Assembly: GCA_035610365.1 (NCBI GenBank)
Contig: CM069435.1
Location: 1-64,000 of the forward strand
Length of the DNA stretch: 64,000 nucleotides
DNA from: Aquatica leii
Taxonomy: Eukaryota; Arthropoda; Insecta; Coleoptera; Lampyridae
Direction: 5' to 3'
The position numbers and the translations under genes were made by a program. Positions 12,101 through 27,000 of the stretch are shown one piece after another (positions within the stretch are counted from its first letter, which is position 1; the number at the start of each line of letters is the position of its first letter). Below the pieces are notes generated by a model that was not told the origin of the DNA, searched no databases, and was given only the letters and a program-made list of their open reading frames with translations.

Positions 12101-15100
12101 AAGATCGTTTAGATATACTGACTGCCTTGCTACATAAAAATTTTCAACCTTCTAGCTGTCTTAGTTAGGCCGTAATTAATGTTTAAAAATTTTTCAAAAA
12201 TATTTTTATAGTTTCTAAGGCTTTTTCAAAAATTTTTAAAGATCGTTTAGATATACTGACTGCCTTGCTACATAAAAATTTTCAACCTTCTAGCTGTCTT
12301 AGTTAGGCCGTAATTAATGTTTAAAAATTTTTCAAAAAATATTTTTATAGTTTCTAAGGCTTTTTCAAAAATTTTTTTAAAGATCCTTTAGTTATACTGA
12401 CTGCCTTGGTACTTAAAAATTTTCAACCTTCTAGCTGTCTTAGTTAGGCCGTAATTAATCTTTAAAAATTCTTCAAAAATATTTTTTTATAGTTTCTAAG
12501 GCTTTTTCAAAAATTTTTTTAAAGATCGTTTAGATATACTGACTGCCTTGCTACATAAAAATTTTCAACCTTCTAGCTGTCTTAGTTAGGCCGTAATTAA
12601 TGTTTAAAAATTTTTCAAAAATATTTTTATAGTTTCTAAGGCTTTTTCAAAAATTTTTTTAAAGATCGTTTAGATATACTGACTGCCTTGCTACATAGAA
12701 ATTTTCGACCTTCTAGCTGTCTTAGTTAGGGCGTAATTAAGGTTTAAAAATTTTTCAAAAATATTTTTTTATAGTTTCTAAGGCTTTTTCAAAATTTTTT
12801 TTAAAGATCGTTTAGATATACTGACTGCCTTGCTACATAAAAATTTTCAACCTTCTAGCTGCCTTAGTTAGGCCGTAATTAATGTTTAAAAATTTTTCAA
12901 AAAATATTTTTATAGTTTCTAAGGCTTTTTCAAAAATTTTTTTAAAGATCGTTTAGATATACTGACTGCCTTGCTACATAAAAATTTTCAACCTTCTAGC
13001 TGTCTTAGTTAGGCCGTAATTAATGTTTAAAAATTTTTCAAAAAATATTTTTATAGTTTCTAAGGCTTTTTCAAAAATTTTTTTAAAGATCGTTTAGATA
13101 TACTGACTGCCTTGCTACATAAAAATTTTCAACCTTCTAGCTGTCTTAGTTAGGCCGTAATTAATGTTTAAAAATTTTTCAAAAATATTTTTTATAGTTT
13201 CTAAGGCTTTTTCAAAAATTTTTTTAAAGATCGTTTACATATACTGACTGCCTTGCTACATAAAAATTTTCAACCTTCTAGCTGTCTTAGTTAGGCCGTA
13301 ATTAATGTTTAAAAATTTTTCAAAAAATATTTTTTATAGTTTCTAAGGCTTTTTCAAAAATTTTTTTAAAGATCTTTTAGATATACTGACTGCCTTGCTA
13401 CATAAAAATTTTCAACCTTCTAGCTGTCTTAGTTAGGCCGTAATTAATGTTTAAAAATTTTTCAAAAAATATTTTTATAGTTTCTAAGGCTTTTTCAAAA
13501 AATTTTTAAAGATCGTTTAGATATACTGACTGCCTTGCTACATAAAAATTTTCAACCTTCTAGCTGTCTTAGTTAGGCCGTAATTAATGTTTAAAAATTT
13601 TTCAAAAAATATTTTTATAGTTTCTAAGGCTTTTTCAAAAATTTTTAAAGATCGTTTAGATATCCTGACTGCCTTGCTACATAAAAATTTTCAACCTTCT
13701 AGCTGTCTTAGTTAGGCCGTAATTAATGTTTAAAAATTTTTCAAAAAATATTTTTATAGTTTCTAAGGCTTTTTCAAAAATTTTTTTAAAGATCGTTTAG
13801 ATATACTGACTGCCTTGCTACATAAAAATTTTCAACCTTCTAGCTGTCTTAGTTAGGCCGTAATTAATGTGTAAAAATTTTTCAAAAAGTATTTTTTTAT
13901 AGTTTCTAAGGCTTTTTCAGAAATTTTTTTAAAGATCGTTTAGATATACTGACTGCCTTGCTACATAAAAATTTTCAACCTTCTAGCTGTCTTAGTTAGG
14001 CCGTAATTAATGTTTAAAAATTTTTCAAAAAATATTTTTATAGTTTCTAAGGCTTTTTCAAAAATTTTTTTAAGATCGTTTAGATATACAGACTGCCTTG
14101 CTACATAAAAATTTTCAACCTTCTAGCTGTCTTAGTTAGGCCGTAATTAATGTTTAAAAATTTTTCAAAAAGTATTTTTATAGTTTCTAAGGCTTTTTCA
14201 AAAATTTTTTTAAAGATCGTTTAGATATACTGACTGCCTTGCTCCATAAAAATTTTCAACCTTCTAGCTGTCTTAGTTAGGCCGTAATTAATGTTTAAAA
14301 ATTTTTCAAAAATATTTTTTATAGTTTCTAAGGCTTTTTTCAAAAATTTTTTTTAGGGATCGTTTAGATATACTGACTGCCTTGCTACATAAAAATTTTC
14401 AACCTTCTAGCTGTCTTAGTTAGGCCGTAATTAATGTTTAAAAATTTTTCAAAAAATATTTTTTTTTATAGTTTCTAAGGCTTTTTTCAAAATTTTTTTT
14501 TTAAGATCGTTTAGATATACTGACTGCCTTGCTACATAAAAATTTTCAACCTTCTAGCTGTCTTAGTTAGGCCGTAATTAATGTTTAAAAATTTTTAAAA
14601 ATATTTTTATAGTTTCTAAGGCTTTTTCAAAAATTTTTTTAAAGATCGTTTAGATATACTGACTGCCTTGCTACATAAAAATTTTCAACCTTCTAGCTGT
14701 CTTAGTTAGGCCGTAATTAATGTTTAAAAATTTTTCAAAAATATTTTTTTATAGTTTCTAAGGCTTTTTCAAAATTTTTTTAAAGATCGTTTAGATATAC
14801 TGACTGCCTTGCTACATAAAAATTTTCAACCTTCTAGCTGTCTTAGTTAGGCCGTAATTAATGTTTAAAAATTTTTCAAAAAATATTTTTTTATAGTTTC
14901 TAAGGCTTTTTCAAAAATTTTTTTAAAGATCGTTTAGATATACTGACTGCCTTGCTACATAAAAATTTTCAACCTTCTAGCTGTCTTAGTTAGGCCGTAA
15001 TTAATGTTTAAAAATTTTTCAAAAAATATTTTTATAGTTTCTAAGGCTTTTTCAAAAAATTTTTAAAGATCGTTTAGATATACTGACTGCCTTGCTACAT

Positions 15101-18100
15101 AAAAATTTTCAACCTTCTAGCTGTCTTAGTTAGGCCGTAATTAATGTTTAAAAATTTTTCAAAAATATATTTTTATAGTTTCTAAGGCTTTTTCAAAAAT
15201 TTTTTTAAAGATCGTTTAGATATACTGACTGCCTTGCTACATAAAAATTTTCAACCTTCTAGCTGTCTTAGTTAGGCCGTAATTAATGTTTAAAAATTTT
15301 TCAAAAATATTTTTATAGTTTCTAAGGCTTTTTCAAAAATTTTTTTCAAAGATCGTTTAGATATACTGACCGCCTTGCTACATAAAAATTTTCAACCTTC
15401 TAGCTGTCTTAGTTAGGCCGTAATTAATGTTTAAAAATTTTTCAAAAAATATTTTTATAGTTTCTAAGGCTTTTTTTAGAAATTTTTTTTAGGGATCGTT
15501 TAGATATACTGACTGCCTTGCTACATAAAAATTTTCAACCTTCTAGCTGTCTTAGTTAGGCCGTAATTAATGTTTAAAAATTTTTCAAAAAATATTTTTT
15601 TTTATAGTTTCTAAGGCTTTTTCAAAAATTTTTTTTAAAGATCGTTTAGATATACTGACTGCCTTGCTACATAAAAATTTTCAACCTTCTAGCTGTCTTA
15701 GTTAGGCCGTAATTAATGTTTAAAAATTTTTCAAAAAATATTTTTTTTTATAGTTTCTAAGGCTTTTTTCAAAATTTTTTTTTAAAGATCGTTTAGATAT
15801 ACTGACTGCCTTGCTACATAAAAATTTTCAACCTTCTAGCTGTCTTAGTTAGGCCGTAATTAATGTTTAAAAATTTTTCAAAAAATATTTTTTTTTATAG
15901 TTTCTAAGGCTTTCTTCAAAACTTTTGTTTACACATCGTTTACATATACTGACTGCCTTGCTCCATAAAAATTTTCAACCTTCTAGCTGTCTTAGTTAGG
16001 CCGTAATTAATGTTTAAAAATTTTTCAAAAAAATTTTTTTATAGTTTCTAAGGCTTTTTCAAAAAATTTTTTAAAGATCTTTTAGATATACTGACTGCCT
16101 TGCTACATAAAAATTTTCAACCTTCTAGCTGTCTTAGTTAGGCCGTAATTAATGTTTAAAAATTTTTCAAAAATATTTTTTTATAGTTTCTAAGGCTTTT
16201 TCAAAAATTTTTTTAAAGATCGTTTAGATATACTGACTGCCTTGCTACATAAAAATTTTCAACCTTCTAGCTGTCTTAGTTAGGCCGTAATTAATGTTTA
16301 AAAATTTTTCAAAAAATCATTTTTATAGTTTCTAAGGCTTTTTCAAAAATTTTTTTAAAGATCGTTTAGATATACTGACTGCCTTGCTACATAAAAATTT
16401 TCAACCTTCTAGCTGTCTTAGTTAGGCCGTAATTAATGTTTAAAAATTTTTCAAAAAATATTTTTTTATAGTTTCTAAGGCTTTTTCAAAAATTTTTTTA
16501 AAGATCGTTTAGATATACTGACTGCCTTGCTACATAAAAATTTTCAACCTTCTAGCTGTCTTAGTTAGGCCGTAATTAATGTTTAAAAATTTTTCAAAAA
16601 TATTTTTATAGTTTCTAAGGCTTTTTCAAAAATTTTTTTAAAGATCGTTTAGATATACTGACTGCCTTGCTACATAAAAATTTTCAACCTTCTAGCTGTC
16701 TTAGTTAGGCCGTAATTAATGTTTAAAAATTTTTCAAAAAATATTTTTATAGTTTCTAAGGCTTTTTCAAAAATTTTTTTAAAGATCGTTTAGATATACT
16801 GACTGCCTTGCTACATAAAAATTTTCAACCTTCTAGCTGTCTTAGTTAGGCCGTAATTAATGTTTAAAAATTTTTCAAAAAATATTTTTATAGTTTCTAA
16901 GGCTTTTTCAAAAATTTTTTTAAAGATCGTTTAGATATACTGACTGCCTTGCTACATAAAAATTTTCAACCTTCTAGCTGTCTTAGTTAGGCCGTAATTA
17001 ATGTTTAAAAATTTTTCAAAAAATATTTTTATAGTTTCTAAGGCTTTTTCAAAAATTTTTTTAAAGATCGTTTAGATATACTGACTGCCTTGCTACATAA
17101 AAATTTTCAACCTTCTAGCTGTCTTAGTTAGGCCGTAATTAATGTTTAAAAATTTTTCAAAAAATATTTTTATAGTTTCTAAGGCTTTTTCAAAAATTTT
17201 TTTAAAGATCGTTTAGATATACTGACTGCCTTGCTACATAAAAATTTTCAACCTTCTAGCTGTCTTAGTTAGGCCGTAATTAATGTTTAAAAATTTTTCA
17301 AAAAATATTTTTATAGTTTCTAAGGCTTTTTCAAAATTTTTTTAAAGATCGTTTAGATATACTGACTGCCTTGCTACATAAAAATTTTCAACCTTCTAGC
17401 TGTCTTAGTTAGGCCGTAATTAATGTTTAAAAATTTTTCAAAAAATATTTTTATAGTTTCTAAGGCTTTTTCAAAAATTTTTTTAAAGATCGTTTAGATA
17501 TACTGACTGCCTTGCTACATAAAAATTTTCAACCTTCTAGCTGTCTTAGTTAGGCCGTAATTAATGTTTAAAAATTTTTCAAAAAATATTTTTATAGTTT
17601 CTAAGGCTTTTTCAAAAATTTTTTTAAAGATCTTTTAGATATACTGACTGCCTTGCTACATAAAAATTTTCAACCTTCTAGCTGTCTTAGTTAGGCCGTA
17701 ATTAATGTTTAAAAATTTTTCAAAAAATATTTTTATAGTTTCTAAGGCTTTTTCAAAAATTTTTTTAGGGATCGTTTAGATATACTGACTGCCTTGCTAC
17801 ATAAAAATTTTCAACCTTCTAGCTGTCTTAGTTAGGCCGTAATTAATGTTTAAAAATTTTTCAGAAAATATTTTTATAGTTTCTAAGGCTTTTTCAAAAA
17901 TTTTTTTAAAGATCGTTTAGATATACTGACTGCCTTGCTACATAAAAATTTTCAACCTTCTAGCTCTCTTAGTTAGGCCGTAATTAATGTTTAAAAATTT
18001 TTCAAAAATATTTTTTTATAGTTTCTAATGCTTTTTTCAAAAAATTTTTTTAAAGATCGTTTAGATATACTGACTGCCTTGCTACAAAAAAATTTTCAAC

Positions 18101-21100
18101 CTTCTAACTGTCTTAGTTAGGCCGTAATTAATGTTTAAAATTTTTTCAAAAAATATTTTTATAGTTTCTAAGGCTTTTTCAAAAATTTTTTTAAAGATCG
18201 TTTAGATATACTGACTGCCTTGCTACATAAAAATTTTCAACAATCTAGCTGTCTTAGTTAGGCCGTAATTAATGTTTAAAAATTTTTCAAAAATATTTTT
18301 TTATAGTTTCTAAGGCTTTTTCAAAAATTTTTTTAAAGATCGTTTAGATATACTGACTGCCTTGCTACATAAAAATTTTCAACCTTCTAGCTGTCTTAGT
18401 TAGGCCGTAATTAATGTTTAAAAATTTTTCAAAAATATTTTTTTATAGTTTCTAAGGCTTTTTCAAAAATTTTTTTAAAGATCGTTTAGATATACTGACT
18501 GCCTTGCTACATAAAAATTTTCAACCTTCTAGCTGTGTTAGTTAGGCCGTAATTAATGTTTAAAAATTTTTCAAAAAATATTTTTTTATAGTTTCTAAGG
18601 CTTTTTCAAAAATTTTTTTAAAGATCGTTTAGATATACTGACTGCCTTGCTACATAAAAATTTTCAACCTTCTAGCTGTCTTAGTTAGGCCGTAATTAAT
18701 GTTTAAAAATTTTTCAAAAAATATTTTTATAGTTTCTAAGGCTTTTTCAAAAATTTTTTTAAAGATCGTTTAGATATACTGACTGCCTTGCTACATAAAA
18801 ATTTTCAACCTTCTAGCTGTCTTAGTTAGGCCGTAATTAATGTTTAAAAATTTTTCAAAAAATATTTTTATAGTTTCTAAGGCTTTTTCAAAAATTTTTT
18901 TAAAGATCGTTTAGATATACTGACTGCCTTGCTACATAAAAATTTTCAACCTTCTAGCTGTCTTAGTTAGGCCGTAATTAATGTTTAAAAATTTTTCAAA
19001 ATATTTTTTATAGTTTCTAAGGCTTTTTCAAAAATTTTTTTAAAGATCGTTTAGATATACTGACTGCCTTGCTACATAAAAATTTTCAACCTTCTAGCTG
19101 TCTTAGTTAGGCCGTAATTAATGTTTAAAAATTTTTCAAAAATATTTTTTTATAGTTTCTAAGGCTTTTTCAAAAATTTTTTTAAAGATCGTTTAGATAT
19201 ACTGACTGCCTTGCTACATAAAAATTTTCAACCTTCTAGCTGTCTTAGTTAGGCCGTAATTAATGTTTAAAAATTTTTCAAAAAATATTTTTATAGTTTC
19301 TAAGGCTTTTTCAAAAATTTTTTTAAAGATCGTTTAGATATACTGACTGCCTTGCTACATAAAAATTTTCAACCTTCTAGCTGTCTTAGTTAGGCCGTAA
19401 TTAATGTTTAAAAATTTTTCAAAAAAGATTTTTATAGTTTCTAAGGCTTTTTCAAAAATTTTTTTTTAAAGATCGTTTAGATATACTGACTGCCTTGCTA
19501 CATAAAAATTTTCAACCTTCTAGCTGTCTTAGTTAGGCCGTAATTAATGTTTAAAAATTTTTCAAAAATATTTTTTTATAGTTTCTAAGGCTTTTTCAAT
19601 AATTTTTTTAAAGATAGTTTACATATACTGACTGCGTTGCTACATAAAAATTTTCAATCTTCTAGCTGTCTTAGTTAGGCCGTAATTAATGTTTAAAAAT
19701 TTTTCAAAAATATTTTTATAGTTTCTAAGGCTTTTTCAAAAATTTTTTTAAAGATCGTTTAGATATACTGACTGCCTTGCTACATAAAAATTTTCAACCT
19801 TCTAGCTGTCTTAGTTAGGCCGTAATTAATGTTTAAAAATTTTTCAAAAAATATTTTTATAGTTTCTAAGGCTTTTTCAAAAATTTTTTTAAAGATCGTT
19901 TAGATATACTGACTGCCTTGCTACATAAAAATTTTCAACCTTCTAGCTGTCTTAGTTAGGCCGTAATTAATGTTTAAAAATTTTTCAAAAATATTTTTTT
20001 ATAGTTTCTAAGGCTTTTTCAAAAATTTTTAAAGATCGTTTAGATATACTGACTGCCTTGCTACATAAAAATTTTCAACCTTCTAGCTGTCTTAGTTAGG
20101 CCGTAATTAATGTTTAAAAATTTTTCAAAAAATATTTTTATAGTTTCTAAGGCTTTTTCAAAAATTTTTTTAAAGATCGTTTAGATATACTGACTGCCTT
20201 GCTACATAAAAATTTTCAACCTTCTAGCTGTCTTAGTTAGGCCGTAATTAATGTTTAAAAATTTTTCAAAAATATTTTTATAGTTTCTAAGGCTTTTTCA
20301 AAAATTTTTTTAAAGATCGTTTAGATATACTGACTGCCTTGCTACATAAAAATTTTCAACCTTCTAGCTGTCTTAGTTAGGCCGTAATTAATGTTTAAAA
20401 ATTTTTCAAAAATATTTTTTTATAGTTTCTAAGGCTTTTTCAAAAATTTTTTTAAAGATCGTTTAGATATACTGACTGCCTTGCTACATAAAAATTTTCA
20501 ACCTTCTAGCTGTCTTAGTTAGGCCGTAATTAATGTTTAAAAATTTTTCAAAAATATTTTTTTATAGTTTCTAAGGCTTTTTCAAAATTTTTTTAAGATC
20601 GTTTAGATATACTGACTGCCTTGCTACATAAAAATTTTCAACCTTCTAGCTGTCTTAGTTAGGCCGTAATTAATGTTTAAAAATTTTTCAAAAAATATTT
20701 TTATAGTTTCTAAGGCTTTTTCAAAAATTTTTTTAAAGATCGTTTAGATATACTGACTGCATTCCTACATAAAAATTTTCAAACTTCTAGCTGTCTTAGT
20801 TAGGGCGTAATTAATGTTTAAAAATTTTTCAAAAATATTTTTTTATAGTTTCTAAGGCTTTTTTAAAATTTTTTTAAAGATCGTTTAGATATACTGACTG
20901 CCTTGCTACATAAAAATTTTCAACCTTCTAGCTGTCTTAGTTAGGCCGTAATTAATGTTTAAAAATTTTTCAAAAAATATTTTTTTATAGTTTCTAAGGC
21001 TTTTTCAAAAATTTTTTTAAAGATCGTTTAGATATACTGACTGCCTTGCTACATAAAAATTTTCAACCTTCTAGCTGTCTTAGTTAGGCCGTAATTAATG

Positions 21101-23904
21101 TTTAAAAATTTTTCAAAAAATATTTTTATAGTTTCTAAGGCTTTTTCAAAAAATTTTTAAAGATCGTTTAGATATACTGACTGCCTTGCTACATAAAAAT
21201 TTTCAACCTTCTAGCTGTCTTAGTTAGGCCGAAATTAATGTTTAAAAATTTTTCAAAAAATATTTTTATAGTTTGTAAGGCTTTTTTCAAAATTTTTTTT
21301 AAAGATCGTTTAGATATACTGACTGCCTTGCTACATAAAAATTTTCAACCTTCTAGCTGTCTTAGTTAGGCCGTAATTAATGTTTAAAAATTTTTCAAAA
21401 AATATTTTTTTTATAGTTTCTAAGGCTTTTTTCAAAAATTTTTTTTAAAGATCGTTTAGATATACTGACTGCCTTGCTACATAAAAATTTTCAACCTTCT
21501 AGCTGTCTTAGTTAGGCCGTAATTAATGTTTAAAAATTTTTCAAAAAATATTTTTATAGTTTCTAAGGCTTTTTCAAAAATTTTTTTAAAGATCGTTTAG
21601 ATATACTGACTGCCTTGCTACATAAAAATTTTCAACCTTCTAGCTGTCTTAGTTAGGCCGTAATTAATGTTTAAAAATTTTTCAAAAAATATTTTTATAG
21701 TTTCTAAGGCTTTTTCAAAAATTTTTTTAAAGATCGTTTAGATATACTGACTGCCTTGCTACATAAAAATTTTCAACCTTCTAGCTGTCTTAGTTAGGCC
21801 GTAATTAATGTTTAAAAATTTTTCAAAAATATTTTTATAGTTTCTAAGGCTTTTTCAAAATTTTTTTAAAGATCGTTTCGATATACTGACTGCCTTGCTA
21901 CATAAAAATTTTCAACCTTCTAGCTGTCTTAGTTAGGCCGTAATTAATGTTTAAAAAGTTTTCAAAAAATATTTTTATAGTTTCTAAGGCTTTTTCAAAA
22001 ATTTTTTTAAAGATCGTTTCGATATACTGACTGCCTTGCTACATAAAAATTTTCAACCTTCTAGCTGTCTTAGTTAGGCCGTAATTAATGTTTAAAAATT
22101 TTTCAAAAATATTTTTATAGTTTCTAAGGCTTTTTCAAAAAATTTTTAAAGATCGTTTAGATATACTGACTGCCTTGCTACATAAAAATTTTCAACCTTC
22201 TAGCCGTCTTAGTTAGGCCGTAATTAATGTTTAAAAATTTTTCAAAAAATATTTTTATAGTTTCTAAGGCTTTTTCAAAAATTTTTTTAAAGATCGTTTA
22301 GATCTACTGACTGCCTTGCAACATAAAAATTTTCAACCTTCTAGCTGTCCTAGTTAGGCCGTAATTAATGTTTAAAATTTTTCAAAAAATATTTTTATAG
22401 TTTCTAAGGCTTTTTCAAAAAATTTTTAAAGATCGTTTAGATATACTGACTGCCTTGCTACATAAAAATTTTCAACCTTCTAGCTGTCTTAGTTAGGCCG
22501 TAATTAATGTTTAAAAATTTTTCAAAAATATTTTTTTATAGTTTCTAAGGCTTTTTCAAAAATTTTTTTAAAGATCGTTTAGATATACTGACTGCCTTGC
22601 TACATAAAAATTTTCAACCTTCTAGCTGTCTTAGTTAGGCCGTAATTAATGTTTAAAAATTTTTCAAAAATATTTTTTTATAGTTTCTAAGGCTTTTTCA
22701 AAAATTTTTTTAAAGATCGTTTAGATATACTGACTGCCTTGCTACATAAAAATTTTCAACCTTCTAGCTGTCTTAGTTAGGCCGTAATTAATGTTTAAAA
22801 ATTTTTCAAAAATATTTTTTTATAGTTTCTAAGGCTTTTTCAAAAATTTTTTTAAAGATCGTTTAGATATACTGACTGCCTTGCCACATAAACATTTTTA
22901 ACCTTCTAGCTGTCTTAGTTAGGCCGTAATTAATGTTTAAAAATTTTTCAAAAATATTTTTATAGTTTCTAAGGCTTTTTCAAAAATTTTTTTAAAGATC
23001 GTTTAGATATACTGACTGCCTTGCTACATAAAAATTTTCAACCTTCTACCTGTCTTAGTCAGGCCGTAATTAATGTTTAAAAATTTTTCAAAAATATTTT
23101 TTTATAGTTTCTAAGGCTTTTTCAAAAATTTTTTTAAAGATCGTTTAGATATACTGACTGCCTTGCTACATAAAAATTTTCAACCTTCTAGCTGTCTTAG
23201 TTAGGCCGTAATTAATGTTTAAAAATTTTTCAAAAATATTTTTTTATAGTTTCTAAGGCTTTTTCAAAAATTTTTTAAAGATCGTTTAGATATACTGACT
23301 GCCTTGCTACATAAAAATTTTCAACCTTCTAGCTGTCTTAGTTAGGCCGTAATTAATGTTTAAAAATTTTTCAAAAAATATTTTTATAGTTTCTAAGGCT
23401 TTTTCAAAATTTTTTTAAGATCGTTTAGATATACTGACTGCCTTGCTACATAAAAATTTTCAACCTTCTAGCTGTCTTAGTTAGGCCGTAATTAATGTTT
23501 AAAAATTTTCAAAAATATTTTTATAGTTTCTAAGGCTTTTTCAAAATTTTTTTAGGGGTCGTTTAGATATACTGACTGCCTTGCTACATAAAAATTTTCA
23601 ACCTTCTAGATTTCTTAGTGAGGCCGTAATTAATGTTTAAAAATTTTTCAAAAATATTTTTATAGTTTCTAAGGCTTTTTCAAAAATTTTTTTAAAGATC
23701 GCTTAGATATACTGACTGCCTTGCTACATAAAAATTTTCAACCTTCTAGCTGTCTTAGTTAGGCCGTAATTAATGTTTAAAAATTTTTCAAAAAATATTT
23801 TTTTTTATAGTTTCTAATGCTTTTTTCAAAAATTTTTTTTAAAGATCGTTTAGATATACTGACTGCCTTGCTACATAAAAATTTTCAACCTTCTAGCTGT
23901 CTTA

Positions 23905-24015
23905 GTTACGCCGTAATTAATGTTTAAATATTTTTCAAAAAATATTTTTTTTTATAGTTTCTGAGGCTTTTTTCAAAAATTTTTGTTAAAGATCGTTTAG
24001 ATATACCGACTGCCT
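23905..24015 (+). repeat. Rare-variant monomer segment, copy at 23.9 kb
   Basis: Same linked variants as at 9.0 kb: TTACGCCG, AAATATTTTTC, CTGAGG, TTTTTGTTAAAG and then ATACCGACTG. The monomer before it has CTAATGC, as does the monomer before the 33.1 kb copy, so those two share at least a two-monomer haplotype. Confidence 0.85.
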
Positions 24016-27000
24016 TGCTACATAAAAATTTTCAACCTTCTAACTGTCTTAGTTAGGCCGTAATTAATGTTTAAAAATTCTTCAAAAAATATTTTTTTTT
24101 ATAGTTTCTAAGGCTTTTTTCAAAAATTTTTTTTAAAGATCGTTTAGATATACTGACTGCCTTGCTACATAAAAATTTTCAACCTTCTAGCTGTCTTAGT
24201 TAGGCCGTAATTAATGTTTAAAAATTTTTCAAAAAATATTTTTTTTTATAGTTTTTAAGGCTTTTCTCAGAAATTTTTTTTAGGGATCGTTTAGATATAC
24301 TGACTGCCTTGCTACATAAAAATTTTCAACCTTCTAGCTGTCTTAGTTAGGCCGTAATTAATGTTTAAAAATTTTTCAAAAAATATTTTTGTATAGCTTG
24401 TAAGGCTATTTTCAAAAATTGTTTTTAAAGATCGTTTAGATATAGTGACTGGCTTGCTCCATAAAAATTTTCAAACTTATAGCTGTCTTAGTTAGGTCGT
24501 AATTAATGTTTAAAAATTTTTCAAAAATATTTTTATAGTTTCTAAGGCTTTTTCAAAAATTTTTTTAAAGATCGTTTAGATATACTGACTGCCTTGCTAC
24601 ATAAAAATTTTCAACCTTCTAGCTGTCTTAGTTAGGCCGGAATTAATGTTTAAAAATTTTTCAAAAATATTTTTTATAGTTTCTAAGGCTTTTTCAAAAA
24701 TTTTTTTAAAGATCGTTTAGATATACTGACTGCCTTGCTACATAAAAATTTTCAACCTTCTAGCTGTCTTAGTTAGGCCGTATTTAATGTTTAAAAATTT
24801 TTCAAAAATATTTTTATAGTTTCTAAGGCTTTTTCAAAAATTTTTTAAAGATCGTTTAGATATACTGACTGGCTTGCTACATAAAAATTTTCAACCTTCT
24901 AGCTGTCTTAGTTAGGCCGTAATTAATGTTTAAAAATTTTTCAAAAATATTTTTTTATAGTTTCTAAGGCTTTTTCAAAAATTTTTTTAAAGATCGTTTA
25001 GATATACTGACTGCCTTGCTACATAAAAATTTTCAACCTTCTAGCTGTCTTAGTTAGGCCGTAATTAATGTTTAAAAATTTTTCAAAAATATTTTTATAG
25101 TTTCTAAGGCTTTTTCAAAAATTTTTTAAAGATCGTTTAGATATACTGACTGCCTTGCTACATAAAAATTTTCAACCTTCTAGCTGTCTTAGTTAGGCCG
25201 TAATTAATGTTTAAAAATTTTTCAAAAAATATTTTTATAGTTTCTAAGGCTTTTTCAAAAATTTTTTTAAAGATCGTTTAGATATACTGACTGCCTTGCT
25301 ACATAAAAATTTTCAACCTTCTAGCTGTCTTAGTTAGGCCGTAATTAATGTTTAAAAATTTTTCAAAAAATATTTTTATAGTTTCTAAGGCTTTTTCAAA
25401 AAATTTTTTAAAGATCGTTTAGATATACTGACTGCCTTGCTACATAAAAATTTTCAACCTTCTAGCTGTCTTAGTTAGGCCGTAATTAATGTTTAAAAAT
25501 TTTTCAAAAATATTTTTATAGTTTCTAAGGCTTTTTCAAAAATTTTTTTAAAGATCGTTTAGATATACTGACTGCCTTGCTACATAAAAATTTTCAACCT
25601 TCTAGCTGTCTTAGTTAGGCCGTAATTAATGTTTAAAAATTTTTCAAAAATATTTTTTTATAGTTTCTAAGGCTTTTTCAAAATTTTTTTAAAGATCGTT
25701 TAGATATACTGACTGCCTTGCTACATAAAAATTTTCAACCTTCTAGCTGTCTTAGTTAGGCCGTAATTAATGTTTAAAAATTTTTCAAAAAATATTTTTT
25801 TTTATAGTTTCTAAGGCTTTTTTCAAAAATTTTTTTTAAGATCGTTTAGATATACTGACTGCCTTGCTACAAAAAAATTTTCAACCTTCTAGCTGTCTTA
25901 GTTAGGCCGTAATTAATGTTTAAAAATTTTTCAAAAAATATTTTTTTTTATAGTTTCTAAGGCTTTTTTCAAAAATTTTTTTTAAAGATCGTTTAGATAT
26001 ACTGACTGCCTTGCTACATAAAAATTTTCAACCTTCTAGCTGTTTTAGTTAGGCCGTAATTAATGTTTAAAAATTTTTCAAAAAATTTTTTTATAGTTTT
26101 TAAGGCTTTTCTCAGAAATTTTTTTTAAGATCGTTTAGATATACTGACTGCCTTGCTACATAAAAATTTTCAACCTTCTAGCTGTCTTAGTTAGGCCGTA
26201 ATTAATGTTTAAAAATTTTTCAAAAAATATTTTTTTATAGTTTCTAAGGCTTTTTCAAAAATTTTTTTAAAGATCGTTTAGATATACTGACTGCCTTGCT
26301 ACATAAAAATTTTCAACCTTCTAGCTGTCTTAGTTAGGCCGTAATTAATGTTTAAAAATTTTTCAAAAATATTTTTTTATAGTTTCTAAGGCTTTTTCAA
26401 AAATTTTTTTAAAGATCGTTTAGATATACTGACTGCCTTGCTACATAAAAATTTTCAACCTTCTAGCTGTCTTAGTTAGGCCGTAATTAATGTTTAAAAA
26501 TTTTTCAAAAATATTTTTTTATACTTTCTAAGGCTTTTTTCAAAAATTTTTTTTAGGGATCGTCTAGATATACTGACTGCCTTGCTACATAAAAATTTTC
26601 AACCTTCTAGCTGTCTTAGTTAGGCCGCAATTAATGTTTAAAAATTTTTCAAAAAAAATTTTTATAGTTTCTAAGGCTTTTTCAAAAATTTTTTTAAAGA
26701 TCGTTTAGATATACTGACTGCCTTGCTGCAAAAAAATTTTCAACCTTCTAGCTGTCTTAGTTAGGCCGTAATTAATGTTTAAAAATTTTTCAAAAAATAT
26801 TTTTTTATAGTTTCTAAGGCTTTTTCAAAAATTTTTTAAAGATCGTTTAGATATACTGACTGCCTTGCTACATAAAAATTTTCAACCTTCTAGCTGTCTT
26901 AGTTAGGCCGTAATTAATGTTTAAAAATTTTTCAAAAATATTTTTTATAGTTTCTAAGGCTTTTTCAGAAATTTTTTTAAAGATCGTTTAGATATACTGA